Below are positions 1-7,760 of a DNA stretch of 64,000 nucleotides, in pieces; position 1 is the stretch's first letter, and every line of letters begins with the position of its first letter. Location: assembly GCF_002563795.1 (NCBI RefSeq), contig NZ_PDJL01000004.1:744001-808000 (forward strand), given 5' to 3'. The notes beneath the pieces were generated by a model, which saw only the letters and a program-made list of their open reading frames with translations, was not told where the DNA came from and searched no databases. This DNA comes from Vibrio sp. ES.051. GTDB lineage: Bacteria; Pseudomonadota; Gammaproteobacteria; Enterobacterales; Vibrionaceae. The position numbers and the translations under genes were made by a program.

Positions 1-298
1 AACTTCTCTGCGTAAATATTGTAATACTTAAATGACTTCAATAAGTAAGACTTTAAGCGCCGTTACGCTACGCGGTTAAGAAAATAGCGCAGCGGAATCT
101 CGCTCCCCCCAAATTATTGGGAGCTACTTTAGTTATATCTCACCGCAATATTGTATAAACGGCGTTTTCAAGCTACTTTTTATAACAAGGCGAAACGGCC
201 TCAAGTCTTGCTGCGCAACGTTTCGCTAGATATAAATACAACAAAAATAATGACTTAATAATCTGTTTTTTTGACTGAGCTTTGTGAGGTGTAAAGGT
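1..298. other. gene-free leader region
   Basis: No convincing coding region on either strand; the only open frames are short and overlap the start of the next gene. It probably carries the promoter of the RssB-like gene, but no hexamer pair stood out enough to assign. Confidence 0.5.
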
Positions 299-1396
299 AT
301 GTTTAAGACTCACAGTCAAACGGCAATGGTCTCGGCACAGGAAGTGGTTAATCAAAAACTAATTATGTTGGTGGATGATGATCCGGTATTTCGTAAAGTC
401 ACCAATGCCTATTTAGAAAGTCAGGGTTTTAAATTAGTAGAAGCTGAAAACGGTCTGGAGGCACTTCAACAACTTAGAGAGTGTCAGCCCGATCTTGTCT
501 TATGCGATCTATCTATGCCGGTATTAGACGGTATTGAGTTTGTTGAAGAAGTCAGCCTTGAATATCCATACTTGCCACTTATCGTAGTATCAGGTACGGA
601 TGAAATGTCGGATGTCGCAAAAGCGTTACGATTTGGTATTAAAGATTTTCTGCCTAAACCGATAGGTAATTATAAGCACCTATCTCAAGCGATCGATAAC
701 ACACTCGAAGATACCGATAGCCATTTCTCTGAACAACGAGATTTCTCAAGTCAGTGGTTTAGAGTGGATGATGGTGGTGAGATACCAGATGAGCAAGAGC
801 TTCACTGGCATTTAGAATACTTGCAGGAGAACCCGAGCGCAGCGAGAGATTTGCTGCATGCCTTATTACCCGAGAAGGATACTTCTCAAGGAGATTGGCG
901 TTGCTCGTATCGTCTGCTGCAATCAATTGATGTCATGCCGCTCGTGTTTGATTACCGTTGGTTGTTGAATGGACAGTTTGCCTTTTACTTAGTTGACTCA
1001 GCCTCTCAGAAAAACGGCGGAGTAGCGACGACATTGCTTGTGCGGGCTTTATTCGATGATTATCTACGGAACTTGAAGAGCTTCAATGCAGATCTGAAAG
1101 ATATGATAGAGATCATGGAGAAGGGAATTGAGTGCTCGGAATGTGTTGGTGCCGTCAATGCGATGTTTGGTGTGGCTGATTTGGCATCATCAACCGTATC
1201 TATTTTACCAGCAGGTTTAGATTGCCGATGGTCTGATGGAAATAATAACCAGCATATTGCAGCGGGCAATTGTTTAGGTGACGGTAGCATGAAAAACTTT
1301 ATCACTACAGACTTGCCACTAAATACATCTGGGCAGTTGACTATTGGATGCCTTGGAACGTCAAGTTTCAGCCTAAATATTGTTCGGCATACCTAG
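299..1396 (+). CDS. rssB: RssB-like response regulator (sigma-S degradation adaptor)
   Basis: An N-terminal receiver domain (about residues 20-140) shows the acidic cluster D26-D28, the phospho-acceptor D70 in a CDLSMP context, a later V-S-G-T and a conserved lysine in LPKP. The C-terminal half resembles the degenerate PP2C-like domain of RssB (a run like LLVRALF matches E. coli ALLLRALF). Known family role: RssB delivers the stationary-phase sigma factor to ClpXP. ATG 299 is preferred over an upstream in-frame GTG at 284 because GAGG lies about 9 bases ahead of it. At 365 aa it is slightly longer than E. coli RssB (337). It is monocistronic, with a strong terminator right after. The family is clear; whether it acts on RpoS here is inference. 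Confidence 0.8.
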   Translation: MFKTHSQTAMVSAQEVVNQKLIMLVDDDPVFRKVTNAYLESQGFKLVEAENGLEALQQLRECQPDLVLCDLSMPVLDGIEFVEEVSLEYPYLPLIVVSGTDEMSDVAKALRFGIKDFLPKPIGNYKHLSQAIDNTLEDTDSHFSEQRDFSSQWFRVDDGGEIPDEQELHWHLEYLQENPSAARDLLHALLPEKDTSQGDWRCSYRLLQSIDVMPLVFDYRWLLNGQFAFYLVDSASQKNGGVATTLLVRALFDDYLRNLKSFNADLKDMIEIMEKGIECSECVGAVNAMFGVADLASSTVSILPAGLDCRWSDGNNNQHIAAGNCLGDGSMKNFITTDLPLNTSGQLTIGCLGTSSFSLNIVRHT

Positions 1397-1419
1397 TTTG
1401 CTTGATTCTGATTTAATAA

Positions 1420-1459
1420 AACCACCCAGCAGCGTATTTGCGCTGCAGGGAGGTTTTTT
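1420..1459 (+). terminator. rho-independent terminator after rssB
   Basis: A GC-rich stem (ACCaCCCaGCAGCG pairing with CGCTGCaGGGaGGT) is followed by six T residues, 23 bases after the rssB stop. Confidence 0.85.
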
Positions 1460-1627
1460 AATCGAGGAAAAGTGGGTATTTACTGATATATAACCTTACT
1501 TTTCTCTAGTTTTTAGGGTTGACAGTTTAAGGTATAGTCATGCGCAAACAATAATCCCCTATTTACGCAACTATTATTTAACACTGCGTGGTGGGAGAAG
1601 CAAAGTCAACTAGTGAGAAGATACATC

Positions 1628-1759
1628 ATGGCAGATAAAGATTTTAAAGAGCCTTATAATATTTTTTACTTTTTAGGGTTCATTGCAGTACTTTTAATTC
1701 CCACACTACCTGCAACGTTAACCTGGCTTCGTGTAATGAATGGTTACGCTGGCTTTTAA
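1628..1759 (+). CDS. small single-pass membrane protein (43 aa)
   Basis: A 43-codon frame starting MADKDFKEPYN, with one hydrophobic segment at about residues 12-35 (FYFLGFIAVLLIPTLPATL) and a short polar C-terminus ending NGYAGF. The charged N-terminus, single helix and sharp TAA end look like a genuine small inner-membrane protein. It lies between the rssB terminator and ybaN, and its TAA is in the same frame as ybaN, whose frame continues directly after it; co-transcription with ybaN is likely. The ribosome site is weak (GAGAAG, 9 bases upstream). I do not recognise the family. Confidence 0.55.
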   Translation: MADKDFKEPYNIFYFLGFIAVLLIPTLPATLTWLRVMNGYAGF

Positions 1760-1786
1760 TCTCGCTATTATGTTCTGGAGTTCACC

Positions 1787-2179
1787 ATTCGTATTAAGCG
1801 CTACTTCTTCAATATCGTTGGTGGACTCTCTATTGTGCTTGGCATTGCCGGCATAGCTCTTCCTCTCTTGCCAACGACCCCCTTCATTTTACTTGCCAGC
1901 GCTTGTTTTATGCGTGGCAGTCCAGCGTTTCATCACTGGTTACATCACCACAAAACGTTTGGACCAGTTCTCAAAAATTGGAATAAACATCGGGCCGTTA
2001 CTTTTAAGATAAAACGACGTGGTGCGATTTTTATTGCACTCAGTTTCATGATTTCTATTTTTATGGTCCCCTTTGTTTGGGTGAAAATTGGTCTTTTAGT
2101 GATGTTAATCGTTTTACTCAGGTGGTTTATGCGTCTCCCTGTGATTGAGTTGGTTGCTGACCGAGAAGAAAATCACTAA
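1787..2179 (+). CDS. ybaN: DUF454 / YbaN family inner-membrane protein
   Basis: The product matches E. coli YbaN along its length: a hydrophobic N-terminus, the signature LPLLPTTPFILLA, a central FGPVLKNWNKH-like cytoplasmic part and two closely spaced C-terminal membrane segments. No ATG, GTG or TTG exists where the family starts. In frame there is only GTG at 1835, which would remove most of the first helix. An ATT at 1787 lies 6 bases after GGAG and gives 130 aa (E. coli 125 aa); a second ATT at 1793 aligns exactly with the E. coli Met. I therefore propose an ATT start, as in infC. Function is not established for the family. Confidence 0.75.
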   Translation: MRIKRYFFNIVGGLSIVLGIAGIALPLLPTTPFILLASACFMRGSPAFHHWLHHHKTFGPVLKNWNKHRAVTFKIKRRGAIFIALSFMISIFMVPFVWVKIGLLVMLIVLLRWFMRLPVIELVADREENH

Positions 2180-2197
2180 GATTGCAGAGAATAGTGT

Positions 2198-2226
2198 GCC
2201 CACTCTTCGAGTGGGCGTTTGTATTT
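2198..2226 (+). terminator. terminator after ybaN
   Basis: A perfect 8-bp stem GCCCACTC / GAGTGGGC with a tiny loop, then GTTTGTATTTT. Confidence 0.75.
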
Positions 2227-2343
2227 TCAGCGCCTGTGACTTTACGAAAATAAGTCATGGTGATGAAAACCTATTGTTCGTTGCCCTCGTGATACTGCGA
2301 TAAAATATAGAGGGTGATGAGCCAATCTAAGTAAATCGGTATT

Positions 2344-2889
2344 ATGACTACAGAAACAATTTCACTGATCAAATCTAGCATCAAAAGCGTCCAAGATTAC
2401 CCAAAACCAGGGATCCTTTTCCGTGATGTCACTAGTCTTCTTGAAGATGCAAAAGCGTACCAAGCAACGATCAATTTATTGGTTGAACGTTACAAAGACA
2501 TGGGGTTTACCAAGGTTGTGGGGACTGAAGCTCGTGGCTTTTTATTTGGTGCGCCATTAGCGCTTGAGCTTGGGGTAGGCTTTGTTCCAGTGCGTAAGCC
2601 AGGCAAATTACCGCGTCCAACTGTTGCTCAATCTTACGAGCTTGAATATGGCGTGGATACGCTAGAGGTTCATACTGATGCAATAGTATCAGGCGACAAA
2701 GTACTTGTTGTTGATGATTTGCTTGCAACAGGCGGCACTATCGAAGCAACGACTAAGCTGATTCGTCAACTTGGTGGTGAAGTTGAGCACGCTGCGTTCG
2801 TTATTAACCTACCAGAAATCGGTGGTGATAAACGTTTAGAGGCATTAGGTCTAAACGTATACAGCATTTGCGATTTTGAAGGACATTAA
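2344..2889 (+). CDS. apt: adenine phosphoribosyltransferase
   Basis: A purine-salvage enzyme converting adenine and PRPP to AMP plus pyrophosphate in the cytosol. The PRPP-binding loop [13 protein letters not shown] is at residues 120-132, with the two catalytic-loop aspartates at 124-125. The N-terminal region ([15 protein letters not shown]) and the 181-aa length are typical. dnaX begins 8 bases after its stop, so the two are probably co-transcribed, an arrangement shared with E. coli and other Vibrio. Confidence 0.95.
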   Translation: MTTETISLIKSSIKSVQDYPKPGILFRDVTSLLEDAKAYQATINLLVERYKDMGFTKVVGTEARGFLFGAPLALELGVGFVPVRKPGKLPRPTVAQSYELEYGVDTLEVHTDAIVSGDKVLVVDDLLATGGTIEATTKLIRQLGGEVEHAAFVINLPEIGGDKRLEALGLNVYSICDFEGH

Positions 2890-2897
2890 TACATTCA

Positions 2898-4991
2898 ATG
2901 AGTTATTTAGCTTTAGCGCGAAAATGGCGTCCGAATCAGTTTGATCAAGTTGTAGGACAGAAACATGTCCTGACCGCTTTGGAAAACGCCTTGGCGCAAA
3001 ACCGTTTACACCACGCTTACCTTTTTAGTGGTACTCGCGGCGTCGGCAAAACGAGCATCGGCAGACTGTTCGCCAAAGGGTTGAACTGTGAAACTGGTAT
3101 TACCGCAACACCTTGTGGCAAATGCGATACTTGTCGTGAAATTGATGAAGGTCGATTCGTTGACCTATTGGAAATTGATGCGGCATCACGTACTAAAGTT
3201 GAAGATACTCGCGAACTGCTAGACAACGTGCAATACAAGCCAGCTCGTGGACGCTTCAAAGTCTATCTCATCGATGAGGTACACATGTTGTCGCGTCATT
3301 CTTTCAATGCGCTTTTAAAAACGCTGGAAGAGCCTCCTGAGTACGTCAAATTCTTACTGGCGACGACGGACCCACAAAAATTGCCAGTGACGATTTTATC
3401 TCGTTGTCTGCAGTTTCACCTTAAGCCAATCAGCGTTGATGATATTCATCAGCAACTTGATTACATTTTAGGGCAAGAGCAAGTTTCTGCTGAATCGAAA
3501 GCTCTGGGGATGCTCTCTCACGCGGCCGATGGCAGTATGCGCGATGCTCTAAGCCTTACCGATCAAGCGATTGCTTTGGGGAATGGCGCGGTACACACTG
3601 ATATTGTTAGTCATATGCTGGGAAGCATTGATACTGACCAAGCCATTCATTTGCTTGAATCGATCAGCCGTAAACAGCCGCAGCAAGCGATGGACAAAAT
3701 TCAACAGTTTGCTGCCAATGGTGTGGAGTGGGATGGGCTGTTGCAGCAAGTAGCGACGCAATTACATCGTGTTGCGATGTATCAAGCTTTACCATCAACA
3801 TTAGATAACGCCCAGCCAGATGCTGGAAAAATCGAATTATTGAGTAAAGCGCTCACCCCGCAAGATGTGCAACTTTACTATCAAATTGCACTCAAAGGGC
3901 GTGAAGATGTCACCTTATCGCCAAACGGGCGTGTTGGTATGGAAATGGTCGTGCTACGAATGATGGCTTTTCGACCATCATCAAACCGTGACGCGAACGT
4001 AATTTCCGCCCAAACTGAGTCTGCAACGGCACCTGTGCAAAGTACAGAACAACTCAAACCGGCGTCAGTACCACCAGCATCAACTCAGCCTGCTTCCCAG
4101 CCGCAGCCAAGTCAAACTCACAATATACCGCAGATGGAGCCTAAGCCTGCCCCACAAGCTCCGGACCATCAATCTAGTGGTTATGACATGGCGCCGCCAA
4201 TGAGTGAGAATCCGGCACCACAGCATGAGGAGCCATCCCAGCAGGAGCAAGAGAGCACATCAACCCCGGCTCGGGGTAGGTTGAGTGGCTTACGTCATCA
4301 ACTGCGCTCTCAGCGTCAAGGCTTACAACAGAATACTCCTCAAAGTGGTGGCTCAAAAAAGCCTAAAGCGGCATCTGTACAACCAGAATCGGTCATTGAT
4401 CGTTTAGCGCAATTGCATGACAATTCCGCGCAGGTGTCGCCAAATTCAGCTCCCCAAGCCATGGAGTCTGAATCTGAAGTAGAGGAAGCGTATCGCTGGC
4501 GTCCAAGTAAACCCGTTGAGACAAAAGTAAATACGAAACTGACACCTACGCAGCTCAAGCAGGCACTTGAGCACGAAAAGACGCCAGAAATGGCTCAAAA
4601 GCTCATCGAAGAGTCGTTAGAGCTGAACGAGTGGGCAAAGTTGATCAGCTTGATGAATATCCCCAAGCTGGTGGAACAACTTGCGCTAAACTCACAATAC
4701 AGTAAAGAAGGCTCGACCGTTTCTTTGTTATTGAGAAGTAGTCAGGCTCACTTGAATACCGATAGAGCTCAAATGGAGTTACTCAAAGCACTCAACTCGG
4801 TTTTAGATGAAGAGTGTCATTTGAGTATTGAAGTGGGCGAGAGTGGCGAAACGCCACTTGAACTGAGAGATCGGCTCTATCAAGAAAAATTACAGCAAGC
4901 TCTGAATAGCCTAGAAGACGATCCAAATGTTCAATTTATCGAACGTCGATTTGCTGCAGAGCTTGATAGAGATAGCGTGCGACCTATCTAA
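2898..4991 (+). CDS. dnaX: DNA polymerase III subunits tau and gamma
   Basis: Clamp-loader ATPase. Walker A is GTRGVGKTS at residues 45-53 (K51), followed by the zinc-binding cysteine cluster ending CGKCDTC, Walker B with LIDEVHML and sensor TTDP; domain III follows. A Pro/Gln/Ser-rich linker (about 370-470) leads to the tau-specific C-terminus, which contacts the polymerase and DnaB. The full frame encodes 697 aa (tau; E. coli 643). An A-AAA-AAG slippery heptamer at 4355-4361 is in the correct frame; slipping by -1 adds one Ala and then meets TAA, giving a 489-aa gamma form. Start ATG 2898 is 8 bases from the apt stop. ybaB and recR follow. Confidence 0.97.
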   Translation: MSYLALARKWRPNQFDQVVGQKHVLTALENALAQNRLHHAYLFSGTRGVGKTSIGRLFAKGLNCETGITATPCGKCDTCREIDEGRFVDLLEIDAASRTKVEDTRELLDNVQYKPARGRFKVYLIDEVHMLSRHSFNALLKTLEEPPEYVKFLLATTDPQKLPVTILSRCLQFHLKPISVDDIHQQLDYILGQEQVSAESKALGMLSHAADGSMRDALSLTDQAIALGNGAVHTDIVSHMLGSIDTDQAIHLLESISRKQPQQAMDKIQQFAANGVEWDGLLQQVATQLHRVAMYQALPSTLDNAQPDAGKIELLSKALTPQDVQLYYQIALKGREDVTLSPNGRVGMEMVVLRMMAFRPSSNRDANVISAQTESATAPVQSTEQLKPASVPPASTQPASQPQPSQTHNIPQMEPKPAPQAPDHQSSGYDMAPPMSENPAPQHEEPSQQEQESTSTPARGRLSGLRHQLRSQRQGLQQNTPQSGGSKKPKAASVQPESVIDRLAQLHDNSAQVSPNSAPQAMESESEVEEAYRWRPSKPVETKVNTKLTPTQLKQALEHEKTPEMAQKLIEESLELNEWAKLISLMNIPKLVEQLALNSQYSKEGSTVSLLLRSSQAHLNTDRAQMELLKALNSVLDEECHLSIEVGESGETPLELRDRLYQEKLQQALNSLEDDPNVQFIERRFAAELDRDSVRPI
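4355..4366 (+). promoter_or_regulatory. programmed -1 ribosomal frameshift site in dnaX
   Basis: The heptamer A AAA AAG is in the zero frame (Ser486-Lys487-Lys488). After a -1 slip the next codons are GCC and TAA (4364-4366), so gamma ends one residue after the slip, just as in E. coli. A GGTGG run a few bases upstream could act as the stimulatory Shine-Dalgarno-like element. A possible downstream stem pairs CTAAAgCG with CGTTTAG, with a long loop; that pairing is weak. Confidence 0.75.
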
Positions 4992-5002
4992 CAATCGAAT
5001 GG

Positions 5003-5036
5003 AATGGGGTTGAAAATCGATAGTGATAACCCCATT
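5003..5036 (+). repeat. inverted repeat between dnaX and ybaB
   Basis: AATGGGGTT and AACCCCATT can form a 9-bp stem with a 16-base loop. There is no T-run, so it is more likely an mRNA-processing or attenuation hairpin than a terminator. Confidence 0.35.
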
Positions 5037-5073
5037 AATTAGTGCAACACCTCATTAAACCAGAGAGATAAAC

Positions 5074-5403
5074 ATGTTTGGTAAAGGCGGTATGGGCAAC
5101 CTAATGAAGCAGGCCCAGCAAATGCAAGATCGCATGCAAAAGCTTCAAGAAGAAATTGCGAATATGGAAATAACTGGCGAGTCTGGTGCTGGCCTAGTTA
5201 AAATTACTATTACTGGTAGCCACAGCGTGCGTCGTGTTGACATCGATGAAAGCTTGATGGAAGACGACAAAGAGATGCTCGAAGATTTGATCGCTGCAGC
5301 ATTCAATGATGCAGCGCGTCGTGTAGAAGAGACTCAAAAAGAGAGAATGGCTTCTGTTACTGGTGGTATGCAACTACCACCAGGCATGAAGATGCCATTC
5401 TAA
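5074..5403 (+). CDS. ybaB: YbaB/EbfC nucleoid-associated protein
   Basis: A 109-aa DNA-binding protein of the YbaB/EbfC family. The N-terminal helix ([20 protein letters not shown]) is followed by the antiparallel sheet bearing G-LVKITITG, then a second helix with [14 protein letters not shown] and the usual [13 protein letters not shown] tail. It acts as a small homodimer on the nucleoid. It lies between dnaX and recR, the conserved arrangement. The ribosome site is GAGAG upstream of ATG 5074. Confidence 0.95.
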   Translation: MFGKGGMGNLMKQAQQMQDRMQKLQEEIANMEITGESGAGLVKITITGSHSVRRVDIDESLMEDDKEMLEDLIAAAFNDAARRVEETQKERMASVTGGMQLPPGMKMPF

Positions 5404-5436
5404 GCTGCTGATATTATTTAATTAAGCGGACTTCTA

Positions 5437-6036
5437 ATGCGAACCAGTCATATGCTGGAGCACTTGATGGAGGCCTTACGTTGTCTACCTGGGGTTGGTC
5501 CCAAGTCGGCGCAACGTATGGCCTTTCATTTGTTACAGCGCGATAGAAAGGGCGGTCTGCAACTGGCAGATGCGTTGAGTCAGGCAATGACAGAGGTTGG
5601 TCATTGCACCGAGTGTCGAACCTTCACTGAAGAAGACGTTTGCCATATTTGTACTAACCCAAAACGCCAAGAAAATGGCCAAATTTGTGTAGTAGAAAGC
5701 CCGGCAGACATTGCAGCAGTCGAAGCTACAGGGCAATATTCAGGTCGATATTTTGTCCTTATGGGGCACTTGTCACCGTTAGACGGTATTGGCCCAAGTG
5801 ATATTGGGCTAGATGTGCTTGATTATCGCTTACGCCGCGGTGATATCGACGAGGTGATTTTGGCAACTAACCCGACGGTTGAAGGCGAAGCTACAGCACA
5901 CTACATCGCAGAGCTGTGTAAAGTGCACCAAGTCGATGCGAGCCGTATTGCGCATGGTGTACCTGTGGGTGGCGAGCTAGAGCTCGTTGATGGGACAACG
6001 CTGTCACATTCGCTTTTAGGTCGGCACCGGATTTAA
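5437..6036 (+). CDS. recR: recombination mediator RecR
   Basis: 199 aa. Helix-hairpin-helix at the N-terminus ([17 protein letters not shown]), a four-cysteine zinc finger (HCTECRTF...VCHIC), then a Toprim domain ([14 protein letters not shown]) and a C-terminal Walker-like part. With RecF and RecO it loads RecA at SSB-coated gaps. It is the last gene of the dnaX-ybaB-recR group and is followed at once by a terminator. Confidence 0.97.
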   Translation: MRTSHMLEHLMEALRCLPGVGPKSAQRMAFHLLQRDRKGGLQLADALSQAMTEVGHCTECRTFTEEDVCHICTNPKRQENGQICVVESPADIAAVEATGQYSGRYFVLMGHLSPLDGIGPSDIGLDVLDYRLRRGDIDEVILATNPTVEGEATAHYIAELCKVHQVDASRIAHGVPVGGELELVDGTTLSHSLLGRHRI

Positions 6037-6039
6037 TAA

Positions 6040-6064
6040 AAAGCCGCTGAACTTCAGCGGTTTT
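6040..6064 (+). terminator. terminator after recR
   Basis: Perfect stem CCGCTGA / TCAGCGG with loop ACT, an A-rich lead and a TTTT tail, directly after the recR stop. Confidence 0.85.
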
Positions 6065-6261
6065 CCATCTTGACCTATTGAACATTCATCGTCATTACCT
6101 TCCGAAAAGTCAAAAGCCTGCGACAACAAAGCGTCGTCTCCTTTCCTGTAGCAGTCACGTAAAGGGCGATACCCAAAGAGTCCATCCCAATATCAGAAAA
6201 CGGCGGCCAATACGGCCCTGACGTCATCACAAAGAGCGGTAACCAATAAGTGAAAGTTGTG

Positions 6262-6510
6262 CTAAGTCAGTTGCTCTAACTCAATGATATTGTTGAGTGC
6301 TTCCTGGTTGGTTTTGCCACATACAACCGGGCACGGTTTAAAATCGTGGCAAACCTTTGGACGCTCAGGGGTGCCAAACAGCTTACATAGATTGTCCTCG
6401 TTCAGCTGTACGCAACGAACACCAGCGCGCTTACCATTTGGCATACCGGGTATGGGAGAAGAGATACTTGGTGCAATGCAGCATGCTCCGCACCCTAGTC
6501 GACAATCCAT
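6262..6510 (-). CDS. YkgJ-like cysteine-cluster protein (82 aa)
   Basis: A small cytosolic protein starting MDCRLGCGACC, with further cysteines at RCV, LCK, VCHDFKPCPVVCG. The CxxxCxxCC start and late C-x3-C pattern fit the YkgJ/UPF0153 zinc- or iron-chelating family, here a short member. AAGAGG lies about 8 bases upstream of the ATG. Substrate and role are unknown for the family. It stands alone, with recR convergent; the 225 bases between them hold nothing I can name. Confidence 0.75.
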   Translation of the reverse strand: MDCRLGCGACCIAPSISSPIPGMPNGKRAGVRCVQLNEDNLCKLFGTPERPKVCHDFKPCPVVCGKTNQEALNNIIELEQLT

Positions 6511-6580
6511 AATGTAAACCTCTTAAAAATTGAGGAAGCAATTATGGTCATTTTGACGTAGATTGAAAGGGCTAGCAGTT

Positions 6581-6614
6581 AAAAAAAGAAGAGGTACTAC
6601 GGAGTACCTCTTCT
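6581..6614 (-). terminator. terminator after the GlsB-like gene
   Basis: A perfect 12-bp stem AGAAGAGGTACT / AGTACCTCTTCT; on the minus strand it is followed by seven T residues. Confidence 0.85.
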
Positions 6615-6643
6615 GCTTTAGATTGGATTACCTTAAAGCAAGA

Positions 6644-6892
6644 TTACTTAAGAAAGCGGTTGTACACAAAAAGCAAAATAAAGGCACCAAGCGTCGCAGT
6701 CAGGATGCTGCCTACGTTGACTCCTGTTGCGCCACCAAAGCCAAGGATACCTCCTAGGAAGCCACCAACAAACGCCCCCGCGATACCAAGTAACATAGTG
6801 GCAACCCAGCCCCCACCATCTTTTCCTGGCATGAGCCATTTCGCTAAAGCTCCGGCGATCAAGCCTAAAATTATCCAAGCAAAGATACCCAT
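6644..6892 (-). CDS. GlsB/YeaQ/YmgE family membrane protein
   Basis: 82 aa, three hydrophobic segments, very glycine rich (GIFAWIILGLIAGALAKWLMPG; LLGIAGAFVGGFLGGILGFGG; a C-terminal membrane helix ending YNRFLK). This is the transglycosylase-associated/GlsB family of small stress-related inner-membrane proteins. Its exact function is unknown. It has its own terminator on the minus strand. Confidence 0.85.
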   Translation of the reverse strand: MGIFAWIILGLIAGALAKWLMPGKDGGGWVATMLLGIAGAFVGGFLGGILGFGGATGVNVGSILTATLGAFILLFVYNRFLK

Positions 6893-7080
6893 GAAAACTC
6901 CTTAATTCCTTAGTGTTTAACAAAATAATACAAACTTGGTTAAGGATAGATCAGTAAAAGGAAAATGAGTGGATATTGCGAGCATTCGTTATTCATGATG
7001 CGATCTCGTCGTAAAACTTGAACTTTTTCGACGAGAGGAGTATAAATCGGCCCCTAAATTTCGTTGGTGAGACCTGAAGT

Positions 7081-7521
7081 ATGAGCACTCCATTTTGGCA
7101 AAGTAAATCGTTGGAACAGATGACTGAAGAAGAATGGGAGTCTCTCTGTGATGGGTGTGGCAAGTGTTGTTTGCATAAGCTGATGGATGAAGATACGGAT
7201 GAAATCTATTACACCAACGTGGCGTGTAGTTGGCTAAACAGTAAAACATGTTCATGCAAGGACTACCCAAACCGTTTTACTTCTGGTGAAGAGTGCACCA
7301 AGCTTACTCGTGAAGACATTAATGACTTTACATGGTTACCGCATACTTGTGCTTATCGTCTATTGGCAGACAAGCAACCTTTACCAGAGTGGCATCCACT
7401 TATTACGGGCTCTAAATCAGCGATGCACGCTGCAGGGGAAAGTGTCCGAAACAAAGTGGTGTACGAGATAGATGTGGTGGACTGGGAAGACCACATCTTG
7501 AATCATCCCAATCGCCCTTAG
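7081..7521 (+). CDS. ycgN: YcgN family cysteine-cluster protein (UPF0260)
   Basis: 146 aa. The cysteine set [12 protein letters not shown] near the N-terminus, then [15 protein letters not shown] and ECTKL, is the UPF0260/YcgN pattern, probably a metal site. The N-terminus ([19 protein letters not shown]) also fits the family. In E. coli ycgN is near minCDE; here it stands alone with a terminator behind it. Biochemical role unknown. Confidence 0.9.
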   Translation: MSTPFWQSKSLEQMTEEEWESLCDGCGKCCLHKLMDEDTDEIYYTNVACSWLNSKTCSCKDYPNRFTSGEECTKLTREDINDFTWLPHTCAYRLLADKQPLPEWHPLITGSKSAMHAAGESVRNKVVYEIDVVDWEDHILNHPNRP

Positions 7522-7530
7522 CCGAATTTA

Positions 7531-7567
7531 AACAAGCCTTTCACCAAACAGTGAAAGGCTTGTTTGT
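7531..7567 (+). terminator. terminator after ycgN
   Basis: A 14-bp perfect stem (AACAAGCCTTTCAC / GTGAAAGGCTTGTT) with a six-base loop and a short T-rich tail. Confidence 0.8.
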
Positions 7568-7760
7568 TATTGGGAGATAAGAAAAGAACCACGCTTAAGT
7601 CGTGACTATCGATTAAAAAAATTGAGGAACGTTGATGCTTAATTTACTAAATGCTGAACGGATTTTTATTTAGTGTTGTAAACTTAGAGCATATAATTTC
7701 AAGGCTTTACATTCTGATTCTTGATCGCTCCGATCGGGACCTGTCCGTTACGAGGTAAAA

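Noticed and set aside
1519..1538. TTGACA and TATAGT close together upstream of the 43-aa gene, as a sigma-70 promoter
   Set aside because: Only 8 bases separate the two hexamers; 16-18 are needed, and no good partner exists at the right distance for either.
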